Part shown: one piece after another, positions 43,681 to 53,141 of the stretch
Position numbering within the stretch: position 1 is the stretch's first letter
Layout: each line of letters begins with the position of its first letter
Assembly (NCBI GenBank): GCA_964250755.1
Contig: CAXUHB010000019.1
Location: 1-64,000, forward strand
Source: DASWOJ01 sp964250755
GTDB taxonomy: Bacteria; Pseudomonadota; Alphaproteobacteria; Acetobacterales; Acetobacteraceae
DNA: 64,000 nt
Direction: 5' to 3'
Notes under the pieces: model-generated
What the model was told of the DNA's origin: nothing
The model's input: the letters and a program-made list of their open reading frames with translations, nothing else
Databases searched by the model: none
Position numbers and translations under genes: made by a program

Positions 43681-44003
43681 GACCCGGCTCCGGCGCCTTG
43701 CTGGGCGGCTTCCTGCAAGCGCAGCATGTGCTGCATCACGGGCCGGGCCAGGCCCAGCCCGCCATGCGCGGCAAGGTGCTTGGCCAGTTCCGCCGTCATC
43801 ATCGGCTTCCAGGTGGCCTCGGCCTCGCCGCCGCCGAACGGCCCCTTGGAGGCGTCCACGGAGTCGAAGATGGGTGCGAGGAGCTGGGTCAGCGCCATCG
43901 CCTCGAAGTCCTGGGCGGACTTGGCCACCTTGGCAACCTGCTCGGGGGGCAAGGTGGTTGCTGGCGTGGTTACCGGGACAGTTGCCGGGGCAGTTGTGGT
44001 CAT
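43677..44003 (-). CDS. flgJ: FlgJ-like rod-binding protein (no muramidase domain)
   Basis: A 108-residue protein with the rod-binding domain only: KVAKSAQDFEAMALTQLLAPIFDS, then GGGEAEATWKPMMTAELAKHLA. This caps the growing flagellar rod. The peptidoglycan hydrolase half found in enterobacterial FlgJ is missing, as in other alphaproteobacteria; a separate lytic enzyme must open the wall. The N-terminal 18 residues are Thr/Pro-rich. It lies 11 bp after flgI and overlaps the next gene by 4 bp. Confidence 0.88.
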   Translation of the reverse strand: MTTTAPATVPVTTPATTLPPEQVAKVAKSAQDFEAMALTQLLAPIFDSVDASKGPFGGGEAEATWKPMMTAELAKHLAAHGGLGLARPVMQHMLRLQEAAQQGAGAGS

Positions 44004-44014
44004 GCCGGTCTCCT

Positions 44015-45124
44015 CTATCGGACTTGCAGGTCGGCTTGCAGGGCGCCTGCGGCCTTGATGGATTGCAGGATGCTGATCATGTCGCGCGGCCCGACGCCCA
44101 GGGCGTTCAGGCTGGCCACCAGGTCGCGCAGGGTGACGCCGCCGCGCAGGATGCCCAGGCGCTTGTCGCTGCTGTCGTCCACCTGGACGTTCGTGCGCGG
44201 GACGACGGCGGTGCGCCCGCCCGACAGCGCCTCGGGCTGGCTCGCCTGGGGAGTCTCGGTCACGCGGATCGTCAGGTTGCCCTGGGCGATGGCGACGGTG
44301 CTGATGCGGACGTTGGCGCCCATGACGATGGTGCCGCTGGCCTCGTCTATGACGACGACGGCGGGGCTGTCCGGCTCGACCCGCAGGTCCTCGATGCGGG
44401 CCAGCACGTCCACCGGGTCCTGTCCGTTCAGCGCCAGGGTGACGGTGCGGTGGTCGGTGGCGCGGGCGCCTGCGCCGCCCAGCCGGCGGTTGATGGCGTC
44501 CGCGATGCGGCGTGCGGTGGTCAGGTCGGGGTTGCGGAGGCCCAGGCGCAGCGCGGCGCGGCTGGCGAGCTGGAACGGCACCTCCCGCTCCACCGTCGCG
44601 CCGTTGGCGATGCGGGCCGACGTGGGCACGTTGCGCGTCACGCTGGCGGCGGCGCCCCGGGCGGCGATGGCGCCGGTCGCCAGCGCCCCCTGGGACACCG
44701 CATAGACCTCCCCGTCCGCGCCCAGCAGCGGCGTGACCAGCAGGGTGCCGCCGGCCAGGTCCTTGGCGTCTCCCAGGGCTGAGACCGCCACGTCTATGCG
44801 GCTGCCGCTGCGGGCGAAGGCGGGCAGGTTGGCCGTTACCATCACGGCGGCGACGTTCTTGGTCTGCAGCTTGGATTCCTGGTCCCGCGTGTTGACGCCC
44901 AGGCGCTCCAGCATGCCGATCAGGGACTGGCGGGTGAAGACGGCGCTGTCCAGCCGGTCCCCGGTGCCGTTCAGGCCGACGACCAGGCCATAGCCGACAA
45001 GCTGGTTGTCGCGAACGCCTTCGACATCGGCGATGTCCTTGATCCGCACCTGCGCCGCGGCGGGGAGGGATGCGCCGGTCAGGGCGGCGAGCAGCGCCAG
45101 CGTGAGGAGGATGCAGCGGGGCAG
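44015..45124 (-). CDS. flgI: Flagellar P-ring protein
   Basis: Forms the periplasmic P ring around the flagellar rod. It has 369 residues after a signal peptide (LALLAALTGASLPAAAQ). Core segments are VRIKDIADVEGVRDNQLVGY, GLVVGLNGTGD, NVAAVMVTANLP and the C-terminal LRDLVASLNALGVGPRDMI. No ATG, GTG or TTG lies near the signal peptide. The best start is a CTG at 45124, preceded by AAAGGA with a 6-bp gap, and giving the normal FlgI length. A far-upstream ATG at 45247 would add an implausible 41 residues. Confidence 0.92.
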   Translation of the reverse strand: MPRCILLTLALLAALTGASLPAAAQVRIKDIADVEGVRDNQLVGYGLVVGLNGTGDRLDSAVFTRQSLIGMLERLGVNTRDQESKLQTKNVAAVMVTANLPAFARSGSRIDVAVSALGDAKDLAGGTLLVTPLLGADGEVYAVSQGALATGAIAARGAAASVTRNVPTSARIANGATVEREVPFQLASRAALRLGLRNPDLTTARRIADAINRRLGGAGARATDHRTVTLALNGQDPVDVLARIEDLRVEPDSPAVVVIDEASGTIVMGANVRISTVAIAQGNLTIRVTETPQASQPEALSGGRTAVVPRTNVQVDDSSDKRLGILRGGVTLRDLVASLNALGVGPRDMISILQSIKAAGALQADLQVR

Positions 45125-45182
45125 GGCGGGTCCTTTCCAGGTTGCTAAGCACTGCCGGGCTAGGCTGTGCCGCAAGGGGCAG

Positions 45183-45198
45183 CGCAAGCCGCGTGCCA
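45183..45198 (-). promoter_or_regulatory. Sigma-54 promoter upstream of flgI
   Basis: TGGCACGCGGCTTGCG on the minus strand matches the -24/-12 consensus TGGCACG-N4-TTGC exactly. It lies 59 bp before the flgI start. The identical 16-mer precedes flgF. Consistent with FliX/FlbD-controlled class III-type flagellar promoters. Confidence 0.85.
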
Positions 45199-45281
45199 CC
45201 TGGCCCCGCCCGGTGCGGCGGCAGCGGATGCAGCGGCGCCCCGGCAAACCCTGCCGGGCCGGTCAAAAGGATCAGGCAGCC

Positions 45282-45725
45282 ATGGTCGTCCTGCCCACCG
45301 CGGCCCCCGTGCCGGTCCGCCTTGCGCCCACGCGGCGCAGGTCCGCGGCGTCCGGCTTCACGGTGGCGGACGAGCCGGCGCCCATGCCGGGCAGTCCGCC
45401 CGTGGCGGGCGCCGCGACGGCCGGGCTGCTGGCGCTGCAGGAAGACGCCGGCCCCTGCCCTGACCCGGCGGCGCGGGACCGTGCAGCCCTGCGGCATGGG
45501 GAGGCGCTGCTGCAGGACCTTGCCGCGCTGCAATCCGCGGTGCTGGGCGGCCGGGCCGGAGCGTTGCGGCGCCGTGCGGGGGCGCTGGACGCCGGGCCGC
45601 AGGCGGCGGACGCCGGGCTGGCCGGGGTGCTGGACGCGATCCGGACGCGGGCTGCGGTGGAGCTGGCGCGGGCGGCCCTGCGGCCTGGAAGCGACACCGA
45701 AAACTCATTTGCAACAACCCGTTGA
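45282..45725 (+). CDS. fliX: Flagellar assembly regulator FliX
   Basis: A 147-residue cytoplasmic regulator. In Caulobacter FliX couples early flagellar assembly to activation of FlbD and sigma-54 transcription. The conserved C-terminal half is visible: RDRAALRHGEALLQDLAALQ, followed by ALDAGPQAADAGLAGVLDAI and RTRAAVELARAAL. The N-terminal 50 residues are low-complexity. AAAAGG precedes the ATG at 45282. It is divergent from flgI across a gap with a sigma-54 site, and dksA follows. Confidence 0.85.
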   Translation: MVVLPTAAPVPVRLAPTRRRSAASGFTVADEPAPMPGSPPVAGAATAGLLALQEDAGPCPDPAARDRAALRHGEALLQDLAALQSAVLGGRAGALRRRAGALDAGPQAADAGLAGVLDAIRTRAAVELARAALRPGSDTENSFATTR

Positions 45726-45818
45726 CACCGGCAACACCGGCCTTGGCGGCATGGGGCCGCGTGGCTATAAGGCGCGCAACCTCACATCGGGGTGATCGTC
45801 AGCTAGGGATATTCGGCC

Positions 45819-46235
45819 ATGATGCTCACACTGCCGCCGGACTACCGCCCCTCCGACGCCGAACCGTTCATGAATCCGCTGCAATCCGAATACTTCCGCC
45901 AGAAGCTGCTGCGCTGGCGGGCGGACCTGCTGCGGGAGGCCGACGGGACGCTGGCCAGCCTGTCCCAGGGCGGCATCCACGAGGCCGACATCACCGACCG
46001 CGCCAGCGTTGAGACCGACCGGGCGCTGGAGCTTCGCACCCGGGACCGGGCGCGCAAGCTGGTGTCCAAGATAGACCAGGCACTGGCCCGGATAGACAAC
46101 GGTGCCTACGGCTACTGCGAGGAGACGGACGAGCCGATCGGGCTGAAGCGGCTGGAGGCCCGGCCCATCGCCACCATGTCCATCGAGGCGCAGGAGCGGC
46201 ACGAGCGGATGGAGCGCATCCACCGGGACGACTAG
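45819..46235 (+). CDS. dksA: DksA/TraR family RNA polymerase-binding factor
   Basis: A 138-residue protein that enters the RNA polymerase secondary channel and works with ppGpp. It has a coiled-coil N-terminal part with the acidic tip DRASVETDRALELR, then ARIDNGAYGYCEETDEPIGLKRLEARPIATMSIEAQERHE. Only one of the four zinc-finger cysteines remains, a feature I recall as common in alphaproteobacterial DksA. It starts at ATG-ATG (45819, 45822), next to fliX. Confidence 0.93.
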   Translation: MMLTLPPDYRPSDAEPFMNPLQSEYFRQKLLRWRADLLREADGTLASLSQGGIHEADITDRASVETDRALELRTRDRARKLVSKIDQALARIDNGAYGYCEETDEPIGLKRLEARPIATMSIEAQERHERMERIHRDD

Positions 46236-46860
46236 CGTCAGCGCGCCGCTGCCCCGCCCTCATCCCGTCGTTGCGGGAAGCCGCGGCATAGGGGCGTCGC
46301 CAGCACCACCCTCGCCATCCCCTATGCCGCAGCGCAAGGGCGCCTCGCGATGATGGGGCGCTTGCCACAAGCCCCGCACGCAAGGCGGGCGGTACGAGGT
46401 TGCGGCGGCAGGTCTGCCAGCACAGCCCTGCTGGGCCAGCGGCCTCGACCTTCGTCGTTGCGGGCATCGCGCCTCCAACCCCTTTGCCGCGCCGCGAAGG
46501 CACCTCGCCGTGACGATGCGCATGGGTGGGGCAGACGGTTGCTGGCGTGAGGGCTGGTCTGAGGGACGCCGGTGGGCAACACGGCTCTGATCCCGCCGCC
46601 GCGCTGGGCTGAGCGCGGCCTGCGACCGCGGCAGCATCAAAGCCGAGCAAGATTGGGCAGCTCCCCGTCGTCTGCGGAAGCGCACCTGGTGCGTCGGCAC
46701 GGCAACCTCCCGCGTCTCACCAGGCGCAAGGGGACGGCAGCACAATTCGGAAAACTTCGGAAAACTTCACTGGTGCGTGATCAGTGGAACCGTCATTTTG
46801 CCGGAACGGTCCAGCGTAGGCGCGGCATGAGGCTCAGCCCCGGACTCGCGGAGCTTGGAC
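46236..46860. other. Non-coding gap upstream of the RTX-like gene
   Basis: About 620 bp with no supported gene. Between 46255 and 46370 there are weak inverted segments resembling degraded family B (GTCGTTGCGGG on the left, CCTCGCGATGATGG on the right), and a similar patch near 46450-46520. From 46740 to 46800 the sequence is less GC-rich and has two direct copies of TTCGGAAAAC, which may mark the promoter area for the large downstream gene. Confidence 0.45.
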
Positions 46861-49800
46861 ATGGCTACGAACCCCGACATCAACCTGCCGCTTAACCTGA
46901 AGCGCTTCACCACGCCGAACGCGCTCACCACGGTGCAGCCGGATGGCAGCCAACTGGTCTCGCTGGATGAGAACGGGTTGGCCCTCGTCACCGGCGGGGA
47001 TGTCGGCGCCGTGCTCAAAGCCATCGGCGTGCCCAAGGCCGCCTTCAACCTCGCCACGGCGACTCTGACGAGCGGGATCGTGCCGCAGACGCTGACTGTG
47101 TCCTATGCGTCCATGCACCTGACGGCGGGCATGACGGTGGACCTGGACTACAATTTCACCAGCGCCGACGCGAACTACAACGACTTCGCATTCGCCATGC
47201 TGGTGGACGCCAAGGCGCTATCCGCCAAGTCGCTGGCCGACGTTGACCCCACCTGGATACAGCCGCTGCTGTTGGCGGACCAGAAGCACTTCCAGCAGCA
47301 GTATGGCGGCCTGACGGACCCGTTGGCCCGGCTGTATGCCGTGCTGCAGGGGTACCACGCCGGGCAGCACTTCGACGTGGGCCACACGGGGGACTACTAC
47401 TTGCTGACCGGTGTCGCCGACGTGGCCGACAAGACCGGCACGTCGGAACTGAAGCTGCTGAATGTGTCCTTGGGTCTGCCCGGAAGCTCCTACACGGTGG
47501 AGACCAGCCTCGGCACGGTGGCCAACAACGGCGGGGGCAAGGGCATTGGCGGCTTGCAGCTCTCGGACGGCTCCTTTCTGGATCTGCTGGGCGAGCAGTA
47601 TAATGCGGACAGCACCGCCGCTTTCGGCCAGACGCTGGGCGGAGCCGATCCCTTCGGCACCGCCCTGATTGGTGCGGCGGGGGAGGCCATCATTGTCCAG
47701 GACTTCAAGGACAAGGTGGCGCAAAATGTGGTGAGCCAGCTCACCGGCGTGGGCGGGCTGCTGTCAACGCAGTACGGCGGCAGCGTCAACCCGCAGGCGG
47801 GCGGCCTGGCCAGCCTGACGCCGACCACGACGCTCCAGGGCGCCGTGGTGCCGACCAACGCGGCGGCGCTGATCCAGTCCAACGGCGGAAATGCCGCGCT
47901 GGCGAGCTATGCAGGCGTGGTCAGCAACGATGGCGGCAGCGTGGTCAGCAACGACGGCGGCAGCTTGCTCGGCAAGGACGGGGGCGGGCTGATCAGCCAG
48001 GACGGCGCTGGCCTGATCAGCCAGGACGGCGCCGGCCTGCTCAGTGAAAACGGTGCCGCCCTGATCAGCGAGGACGGCACCGGGCTGATCAGCCAGGACG
48101 GCGCTGGGCTGTTTGGGTCGCGCGGGACGGCCCTGCTCGTCCCGAACGGCCGGGGTGGCGCGGGCGACCTGGCCTCCGATGGAGATGTCAGCTCGGCCTC
48201 TGCGTTCGACACCACGCCGCCCACGCGCTTCTACACCCTGAACGGCGACCCGGCAGTCGCCCCTGCCGCCCCGCCCGTGGCCGGCCCGCTCGTCATCGCC
48301 AGCGACGCTGCAAGCGGTGCCACCATCCGCAACAACCCGGCCACCGCCGGGCTGTCCGATGGGCGGTATGTCACGGTCTGGACCGACAACCTGTTCTACC
48401 AGGATGCCGGCGGCATCATCTTCAATAACGGCAATTTTGAAATCCGCGGCCAGATGTTCAACGCCGACGGCACGAAGTTCGCCGGCCAGGCCGTGAACCC
48501 CGACGGCACGCCGTCGGGCGGCCTCCTGACGATCTCCCCCTTCGCCGGCCTAAGCCAGACGGCACCGAGCATCACGGGGCTGGCTGGTGGGCGCTTCGTC
48601 GTGACCTGGACCGGCGGCGACTTGAGCCAGGGGCGGAGCACGCTGATCGAGGCGCAGTTCTACAACGCGGACGGCACCAGGAGCGGCAGCAACGTCGTGG
48701 TCCAGCCGACCCCAGTGCCGACGACGCTCTCGACCACCCGCGGCAACCAGAACCAGAGCAGCACCGCCTCCCTGTTCGGCGGCGGCGCGGTCGTGACCTA
48801 CCGCACGGACACGGCCAGCGGCTTCGACGCCATCCTGGGCCAGCGCTACGCCGCGGACGGGACCGCGGTGGGGGGCGCCTTCGCCATCGGCCCCAGCTAC
48901 TCCGCCAGCGTGCAAAGCCCAGCGGCTGCCGGGCTGCAGGATGGCGGTTATGTCGTCGCCTACACGCAGACAAGCTCGTCGGTCCGCAACCCCGACGGCA
49001 CCTTCAGCAGCCCGACCGGCATCTACGTGCAGCGGTTCAGCGCCGCCGGCGCCAGCGCCGGTGCTCCCGTGCAGGTGAACACGGCCGACGCGCTGACCTA
49101 TCTGGGGCTGGACAGCCCGGCGGTTGCGGTGCTGCAGGACGGCACTTTCGTCGTCAGCTACCGCAGCGAGCCGGCCAGCGGGAGCGGAACGGCCACCGTC
49201 CTTGCGCAGCGCTTCACTGCGGCCGGGGCGCCGTTGGGCGGGGAGGTCACGGTGGCGACCAATGCGGCCCGGGCGGTTTCCCGCACCACGCCGCAGAGCC
49301 AGCCGGTGATAACCGCCTTGCACGACGGCAACTACGCTGTCGCCTGGGCCGTGCCGGGCAGCGGCACAGCCGGCGGCACCATCCAGGCGCAGGTGCTCAG
49401 CACCGACGGCACGAAGCAGGGTTCGAGCTTCACCGTCAGCGGCGCCACGCCGGCGGACACGCTGCAAAGCCCCTCTGTGCTGACGCTGCTGGATGGCCGG
49501 CTGTATGTTGCCGGGTCCGACTACAACGGCACCGGGTCGGACATCCGGTCCGAGACGCTGAGCTTTCCGGACTCGCCCACCGCGCCAACCCTCTATGGGC
49601 GGGTGCTGGACGGGCCGATCTCCGGCGCCACAGTGTTCGCGGACGCCAACGGCAACGGCCGGCTGGATGCAGGGGAGGCGACGGCGACCACGGACGCCCG
49701 CGGGCGCTACACCTTCGCCACCGCCGCGAAGGGACCGGTCGTCTCCATCGGAGGCACCGACACCCGGACCGGCTTGGCCCTTGGCACCACGCTGACCGCC

Positions 49801-50982
49801 CCGGCCGGGTCGCTGTCTGTCACGGCGCTGTCCACGCTGGTGCAGAAGGTGATGGCGTCCGGCGTCGCGACCGTCGGCGAGGCGCTGTTGCGGGTGAACA
49901 GCGCCCTGGGCCTGCCGCTGCACACGGACGCCACCGCCGGCAACCCGGTCACGGATACGCTCAACGGCAGCGTGGACGCGCCCAAGGCGCTGCTGGCGGA
50001 TGCCATCCTGCTGAACACCATCACGCTCGCCAAGGCTGCGGGCGCAACCGGGGACCTGTTCGGCAAGCTGGCCAGCCTGGTCAAGGCGGCCAGCTACGGC
50101 AGCGTTGACCCGACATCGGCCGGCACGCTGCAGGCACTGGGACTGGACCAATACTCGGCGTCTGTCGTCTCGACGCTCGCAAGAGCGCAGGCGCAGCTTC
50201 TGCAGGACAAGCTGGGGTCGGACGACGTGCGGACCCTGGTCAAGGACGTGACGGCGGTGAGCACCCTGGCCCAGGGCGGGCAGGCGTCCGACCTGGCCGC
50301 GGTGGCGGGCGGCTTCCTTGGTCCGCTGATCACCAAGTATACCGGCGACAACCTGGCAAACCGGGTGGATGCCCAGCAGAAGTCCCAGGCCGGTACGCCC
50401 TACGGCATCTCCTACACCGACGTGGACACCGCCGGGGTGGGCTACACCAACGGGGACGCCTACACCGGGCCGGTCGCCGGGCTGCAGCATCAGTATATCT
50501 GGGGCAGCACGGACAAGGTGGCCATCGGCGCCAGCAGCGCCAACGTGTTCCTGCACGGCGGCAACAGCGACGATGCGATGTCGGTTACGTCCGGCACCAA
50601 CGTGCTGGACGGCGGCGCCGGGTCCAACTTCCTGGTCGGCGGCACGGGGGCGGGGGCGGACACCTTCTTCGTGGACGGGCGCGGCGGCAACGTGACCTGG
50701 AGCACCATCGTCAACTTCCACGCAGGCGACGCCGCGACGATCTTCGGCTTCAACCCGGGGACCAGCACGCTGCCGTTCACGGCGTCGGACGGGGTGGACG
50801 GGTTCAAGGGGCTGACGATCCACTCGGAGCTGGGCGGGGCGGGGACGGGCGTGAACGCCTCCATGACCTTCACCGGCATAGACCAGGCCACGGCGGACGC
50901 GCACTTCACCATCAGCTCCGGCGTGCTGGGGGCGGGGACGGCGAACACGACGGGCTACCTGTACATCCAATATAACCGCTGA
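46861..50982 (+). CDS. Large RTX-like secreted protein with octapeptide repeats
   Basis: A 1,373-residue protein without a Sec signal, consistent with type I secretion. It has four parts. A beta-rich N-terminal half is followed by nine octapeptide repeats at about 355-426 of the form SQDGAGLI. A long central region has recurrent YxVAWxxxxSG-type strand motifs. An SdrD-like B domain at about 911-980 carries the calcium loop DANGNGRLDAGE. A degenerate RTX segment near 1244-1287 (VLDGGAGSNFLVGGTG, ADTFFVDGR) precedes a C-terminal 80-residue beta domain typical of type I export signals. No ABC exporter or membrane fusion protein is adjacent. It is likely a surface adhesin or matrix protein. It lies inside a flagellar cluster. 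ATG preferred over TTG at 46855. Confidence 0.75.
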   Translation: MATNPDINLPLNLKRFTTPNALTTVQPDGSQLVSLDENGLALVTGGDVGAVLKAIGVPKAAFNLATATLTSGIVPQTLTVSYASMHLTAGMTVDLDYNFTSADANYNDFAFAMLVDAKALSAKSLADVDPTWIQPLLLADQKHFQQQYGGLTDPLARLYAVLQGYHAGQHFDVGHTGDYYLLTGVADVADKTGTSELKLLNVSLGLPGSSYTVETSLGTVANNGGGKGIGGLQLSDGSFLDLLGEQYNADSTAAFGQTLGGADPFGTALIGAAGEAIIVQDFKDKVAQNVVSQLTGVGGLLSTQYGGSVNPQAGGLASLTPTTTLQGAVVPTNAAALIQSNGGNAALASYAGVVSNDGGSVVSNDGGSLLGKDGGGLISQDGAGLISQDGAGLLSENGAALISEDGTGLISQDGAGLFGSRGTALLVPNGRGGAGDLASDGDVSSASAFDTTPPTRFYTLNGDPAVAPAAPPVAGPLVIASDAASGATIRNNPATAGLSDGRYVTVWTDNLFYQDAGGIIFNNGNFEIRGQMFNADGTKFAGQAVNPDGTPSGGLLTISPFAGLSQTAPSITGLAGGRFVVTWTGGDLSQGRSTLIEAQFYNADGTRSGSNVVVQPTPVPTTLSTTRGNQNQSSTASLFGGGAVVTYRTDTASGFDAILGQRYAADGTAVGGAFAIGPSYSASVQSPAAAGLQDGGYVVAYTQTSSSVRNPDGTFSSPTGIYVQRFSAAGASAGAPVQVNTADALTYLGLDSPAVAVLQDGTFVVSYRSEPASGSGTATVLAQRFTAAGAPLGGEVTVATNAARAVSRTTPQSQPVITALHDGNYAVAWAVPGSGTAGGTIQAQVLSTDGTKQGSSFTVSGATPADTLQSPSVLTLLDGRLYVAGSDYNGTGSDIRSETLSFPDSPTAPTLYGRVLDGPISGATVFADANGNGRLDAGEATATTDARGRYTFATAAKGPVVSIGGTDTRTGLALGTTLTAPAGSLSVTALSTLVQKVMASGVATVGEALLRVNSALGLPLHTDATAGNPVTDTLNGSVDAPKALLADAILLNTITLAKAAGATGDLFGKLASLVKAASYGSVDPTSAGTLQALGLDQYSASVVSTLARAQAQLLQDKLGSDDVRTLVKDVTAVSTLAQGGQASDLAAVAGGFLGPLITKYTGDNLANRVDAQQKSQAGTPYGISYTDVDTAGVGYTNGDAYTGPVAGLQHQYIWGSTDKVAIGASSANVFLHGGNSDDAMSVTSGTNVLDGGAGSNFLVGGTGAGADTFFVDGRGGNVTWSTIVNFHAGDAATIFGFNPGTSTLPFTASDGVDGFKGLTIHSELGGAGTGVNASMTFTGIDQATADAHFTISSGVLGAGTANTTGYLYIQYNR
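47923..48138 (+). repeat. Nine tandem 24-bp coding repeats
   Basis: Nine in-frame 24-bp units encode SNDGGSVV, SNDGGSLL, GKDGGGLI, SQDGAGLI, SQDGAGLL, SENGAALI, SEDGTGLI, SQDGAGLF and GSRGTALL. The fixed pattern is a polar residue, Asp or Asn, Gly, then two hydrophobics. This could form a regular beta-solenoid turn. Confidence 0.85.
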
Positions 50983-50999
50983 TTCGCCGCTGACCTTAA

Positions 51000-51028
51000 G
51001 GGGACCGGCCCGCGCCGGGCCGGTTCCC
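51000..51028 (+). terminator. Hairpin after the RTX-like gene
   Basis: A 13-bp stem (GGGGACCGGCCCG with its partner, one G-U pair) closes a CGC loop 18 bp after the stop codon. TGCTTCC follows. Probable intrinsic terminator. Confidence 0.65.
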
Positions 51029-51197
51029 TGCTTCCGTTGGGCGCATAAGCGGATGCGCCGCAGCCATCGGATCGAATGAGAGCGGCCTCCGGCCCGGCCG
51101 GTCAGGCTTGCGCCGTTGCGGGTTGCATCCCCACCGTGGGCGGGGTGGGGCCGATCAGGCTGTTGAACACAGGCTATATCGTTGCCATTTAGCACGA

Positions 51198-51527
51198 ATG
51201 ACCGAGGCAAGTGCAGTCGTGATGGCGGTTGGCATCCTTCTTGGAGGCACCGCACTCATGGTCTATCTGGCTGTGGACGCCTTCCAATGGCTTGAGCCGC
51301 GGCGCTTCCGGCTGGCAGCCAGCTGCGTTCCGCTGCTCGTCGCGTCCGGCTTGTCGGTTTGGGTGCTGGCGAGCTTCCCTGTGCCGACGCACGATATGCC
51401 CACCGGCTTCGGGCCGGATTGGCGCTGCACCAATGCCGTCGCGAAGGCACGGTACTGCTACCGTGTCGAGCCGGCGCAGCCAGCCCAGCAGACCACTGCG
51501 CCACAGCAACTGGCGCTCCCGCCGTAA
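51198..51527 (+). CDS. Small membrane protein of unknown function
   Basis: A 109-residue protein with two predicted helices (VVMAVGILLGGTALMVYLAV near residue 7 and ASCVPLLVASGLSVWVLA near residue 42). A C-terminal tail has two cysteines spaced by 10 residues (WRCTNAVAKARYCYRV) and ends in a Pro/Gln-rich stretch. The family is not recognised. It stands alone between the RTX-like gene and the binding-protein gene. Confidence 0.6.
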   Translation: MTEASAVVMAVGILLGGTALMVYLAVDAFQWLEPRRFRLAASCVPLLVASGLSVWVLASFPVPTHDMPTGFGPDWRCTNAVAKARYCYRVEPAQPAQQTTAPQQLALPP

Positions 51528-51644
51528 CTCTGGCGGGAACCAGGCGGGACAAGCCTGTGCGCGGCCTTGGTCCTTCCGTCTGCCCCATCGTTGCGGCTAT
51601 GGTCCCCGCATAGGCCCAATAGAGGCCGCCATAGGGGGGACCAC

Positions 51645-52964
51645 ATGATCCGTCGCCGCACGCTGCTCGCTACCGGGGCAGCCCTGCCCATCTTCAACAT
51701 CGTCGAGCGGGCCAACGCCCAGAGCGCCTTCGACTGGAAGCAGGCGAAGGGCGCCAGCATCGAGGTCAACTTCGCTAAGTCCCCCCGCGGCGATGTGCTG
51801 CAGGCGCATCAAAAGGAGTTCGAGGAGCTGACCGGCATCAAGGTCGGCGCCGAGCAGATCCCCGAGCAGCAGCAGCGCCCCAAGGTGGCGATGGAGATGG
51901 CCTCCGGCCGCCCCAGCTTCGACGTGGTCAACGTCGCCATGCACGTCCAGAAGCGCCTGATCGAGAAGGGCCGCTGGATGGAGGACCTGCGCCCGCTGAT
52001 CGCCAACCCGGCCCTGACCGCGCCGGGCCTGGACATGCAGGACTTCAGCCCGGCCACCCTGCGCGCCGCCACCGGCGCGGACGGGCGCATCAACGTGCTG
52101 CCCATGAACCAGGACCTGTTCGTCCTGTTCTACAACAAGGAGCTGTTCGCCCAGGCCGGCCTGCAGGTGCCTAAGACCTACGACGAGATGATGGCCGCCG
52201 CCCTCAAGCTGACCGACAAGTCCAAGGGCGTGTATGGCTTCACGGGCCGCGGCGTGAAGAACGCCAACGTGGTGGTCTATGACAACATCCTGCTGGGCTG
52301 GGACCAGGAGACCATCACCCCCGACGGCAAGACGCTGCTGACCGACACGCCCGCCGCCATCGAGGCCGCCACTTGGTATCAGCGCATCATGCGGGAGTGC
52401 GCGCCGCCGGGGTCGGTGGGCTTCAACTGGAACGAGTGCCAGACGACCTTCGCCCAGGGCCGGGCGGCGATGTGGTGGGACGGCATCGGCTTCTCGGCGC
52501 CGCTGGTGGACCCAACGAAGTCCAAGATCGTCGGCAAGGTCGGCTTCGCGCCGATCCCCGCGGGGCCGAAGGCGCAGCACTCGGCGACGTTCATCGACGG
52601 CATGGGCATCCCCGCGGCCAGCAGGAACAAGACGGCGGCGTGGCTGTATGTGCAGTGGGCCTGCAGCAAGGCGATGTTCCCGAACTGGCTGCGGGCCGGC
52701 GCGGGCACGCCGCCGCGCAGCAGCTCCTATGGCGACGCGGATGTCGTGAAGGCCAGCGTGTTCCCGCAGGACTGGTTCGACACGACGCTGACCAGCTTGC
52801 GGATCGCCCGGTCGGGCCTGCCGGAGATCGTGCCCGTCACCGAGTTCCGCGACACGCTGGGCGTGGCGCTGACGAACATCGTCGGCGGCGCCGACCCGGC
52901 GACGGAGCTGCGGAAGGCAACGGAGGCGTTCAAGCCGGTGCTGGCCAAGGCGAACGAGGCGTAG
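51645..52964 (+). CDS. Sugar-type ABC binding protein without transporter partners
   Basis: A 439-residue SBP_bac_1 family periplasmic binding protein (carbohydrate/glycerol-phosphate type). The N-terminus MIRRRTLLATGAALP with ANAQS is a twin-arginine-type signal. Core segments include GVYGFTGRGVKNANVVVYD and WNECQTTFAQGRAAMWWDG. No permease or ATPase gene is adjacent, so it is an orphan here. It contains the only ATCGAC hexamer noticed in the window (52593-52598), possibly a sign of recent arrival. Confidence 0.88.
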   Translation: MIRRRTLLATGAALPIFNIVERANAQSAFDWKQAKGASIEVNFAKSPRGDVLQAHQKEFEELTGIKVGAEQIPEQQQRPKVAMEMASGRPSFDVVNVAMHVQKRLIEKGRWMEDLRPLIANPALTAPGLDMQDFSPATLRAATGADGRINVLPMNQDLFVLFYNKELFAQAGLQVPKTYDEMMAAALKLTDKSKGVYGFTGRGVKNANVVVYDNILLGWDQETITPDGKTLLTDTPAAIEAATWYQRIMRECAPPGSVGFNWNECQTTFAQGRAAMWWDGIGFSAPLVDPTKSKIVGKVGFAPIPAGPKAQHSATFIDGMGIPAASRNKTAAWLYVQWACSKAMFPNWLRAGAGTPPRSSSYGDADVVKASVFPQDWFDTTLTSLRIARSGLPEIVPVTEFRDTLGVALTNIVGGADPATELRKATEAFKPVLAKANEA

Positions 52965-52973
52965 GGGGCTGAT

Positions 52974-53131
52974 GCCTGCTCCCTCTGCCTTCGGGAGAGG
53001 GTTGGGGTGAGGGAAGCCGCAGGCACTAAGCTGCGTCCTGTGTGCGGTGCCGCTTGGCCGTTCATACCCAAGCTCGGCCCGTGCGGCCTTTCCCTCACCC
53101 CGGCCCTCTCCCGGAGAGAGAGGGAGAAGAG
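52974..53131. repeat. Dispersed paired repeat, family A, copy 5
   Basis: Arms CCTGCTCCCTCTGCCTTCGG to GGGGTGAGGGAAG and the mirrored TTTCCCTCACCCCGGCCCTC to AGAGAGGGAGAAG enclose about 65 bp. It lies between the convergent binding-protein and flgH genes and probably terminates both. Confidence 0.85.
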
Positions 53132-53141
53132 AAGCATTGCC

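Noticed and set aside
45819..46235. DksA with a destroyed zinc finger (one Cys of four)
   Set aside because: As I recall, this is normal for alphaproteobacterial DksA and not evidence of decay.
46748..46770. Two copies of TTCGGAAAAC as an operator
   Set aside because: Only two units, no palindrome and no regulator nearby; reported as a gap description only.
46855..46860. TTG start for the RTX-like protein
   Set aside because: The ATG six bases later is a better start and loses only two residues.
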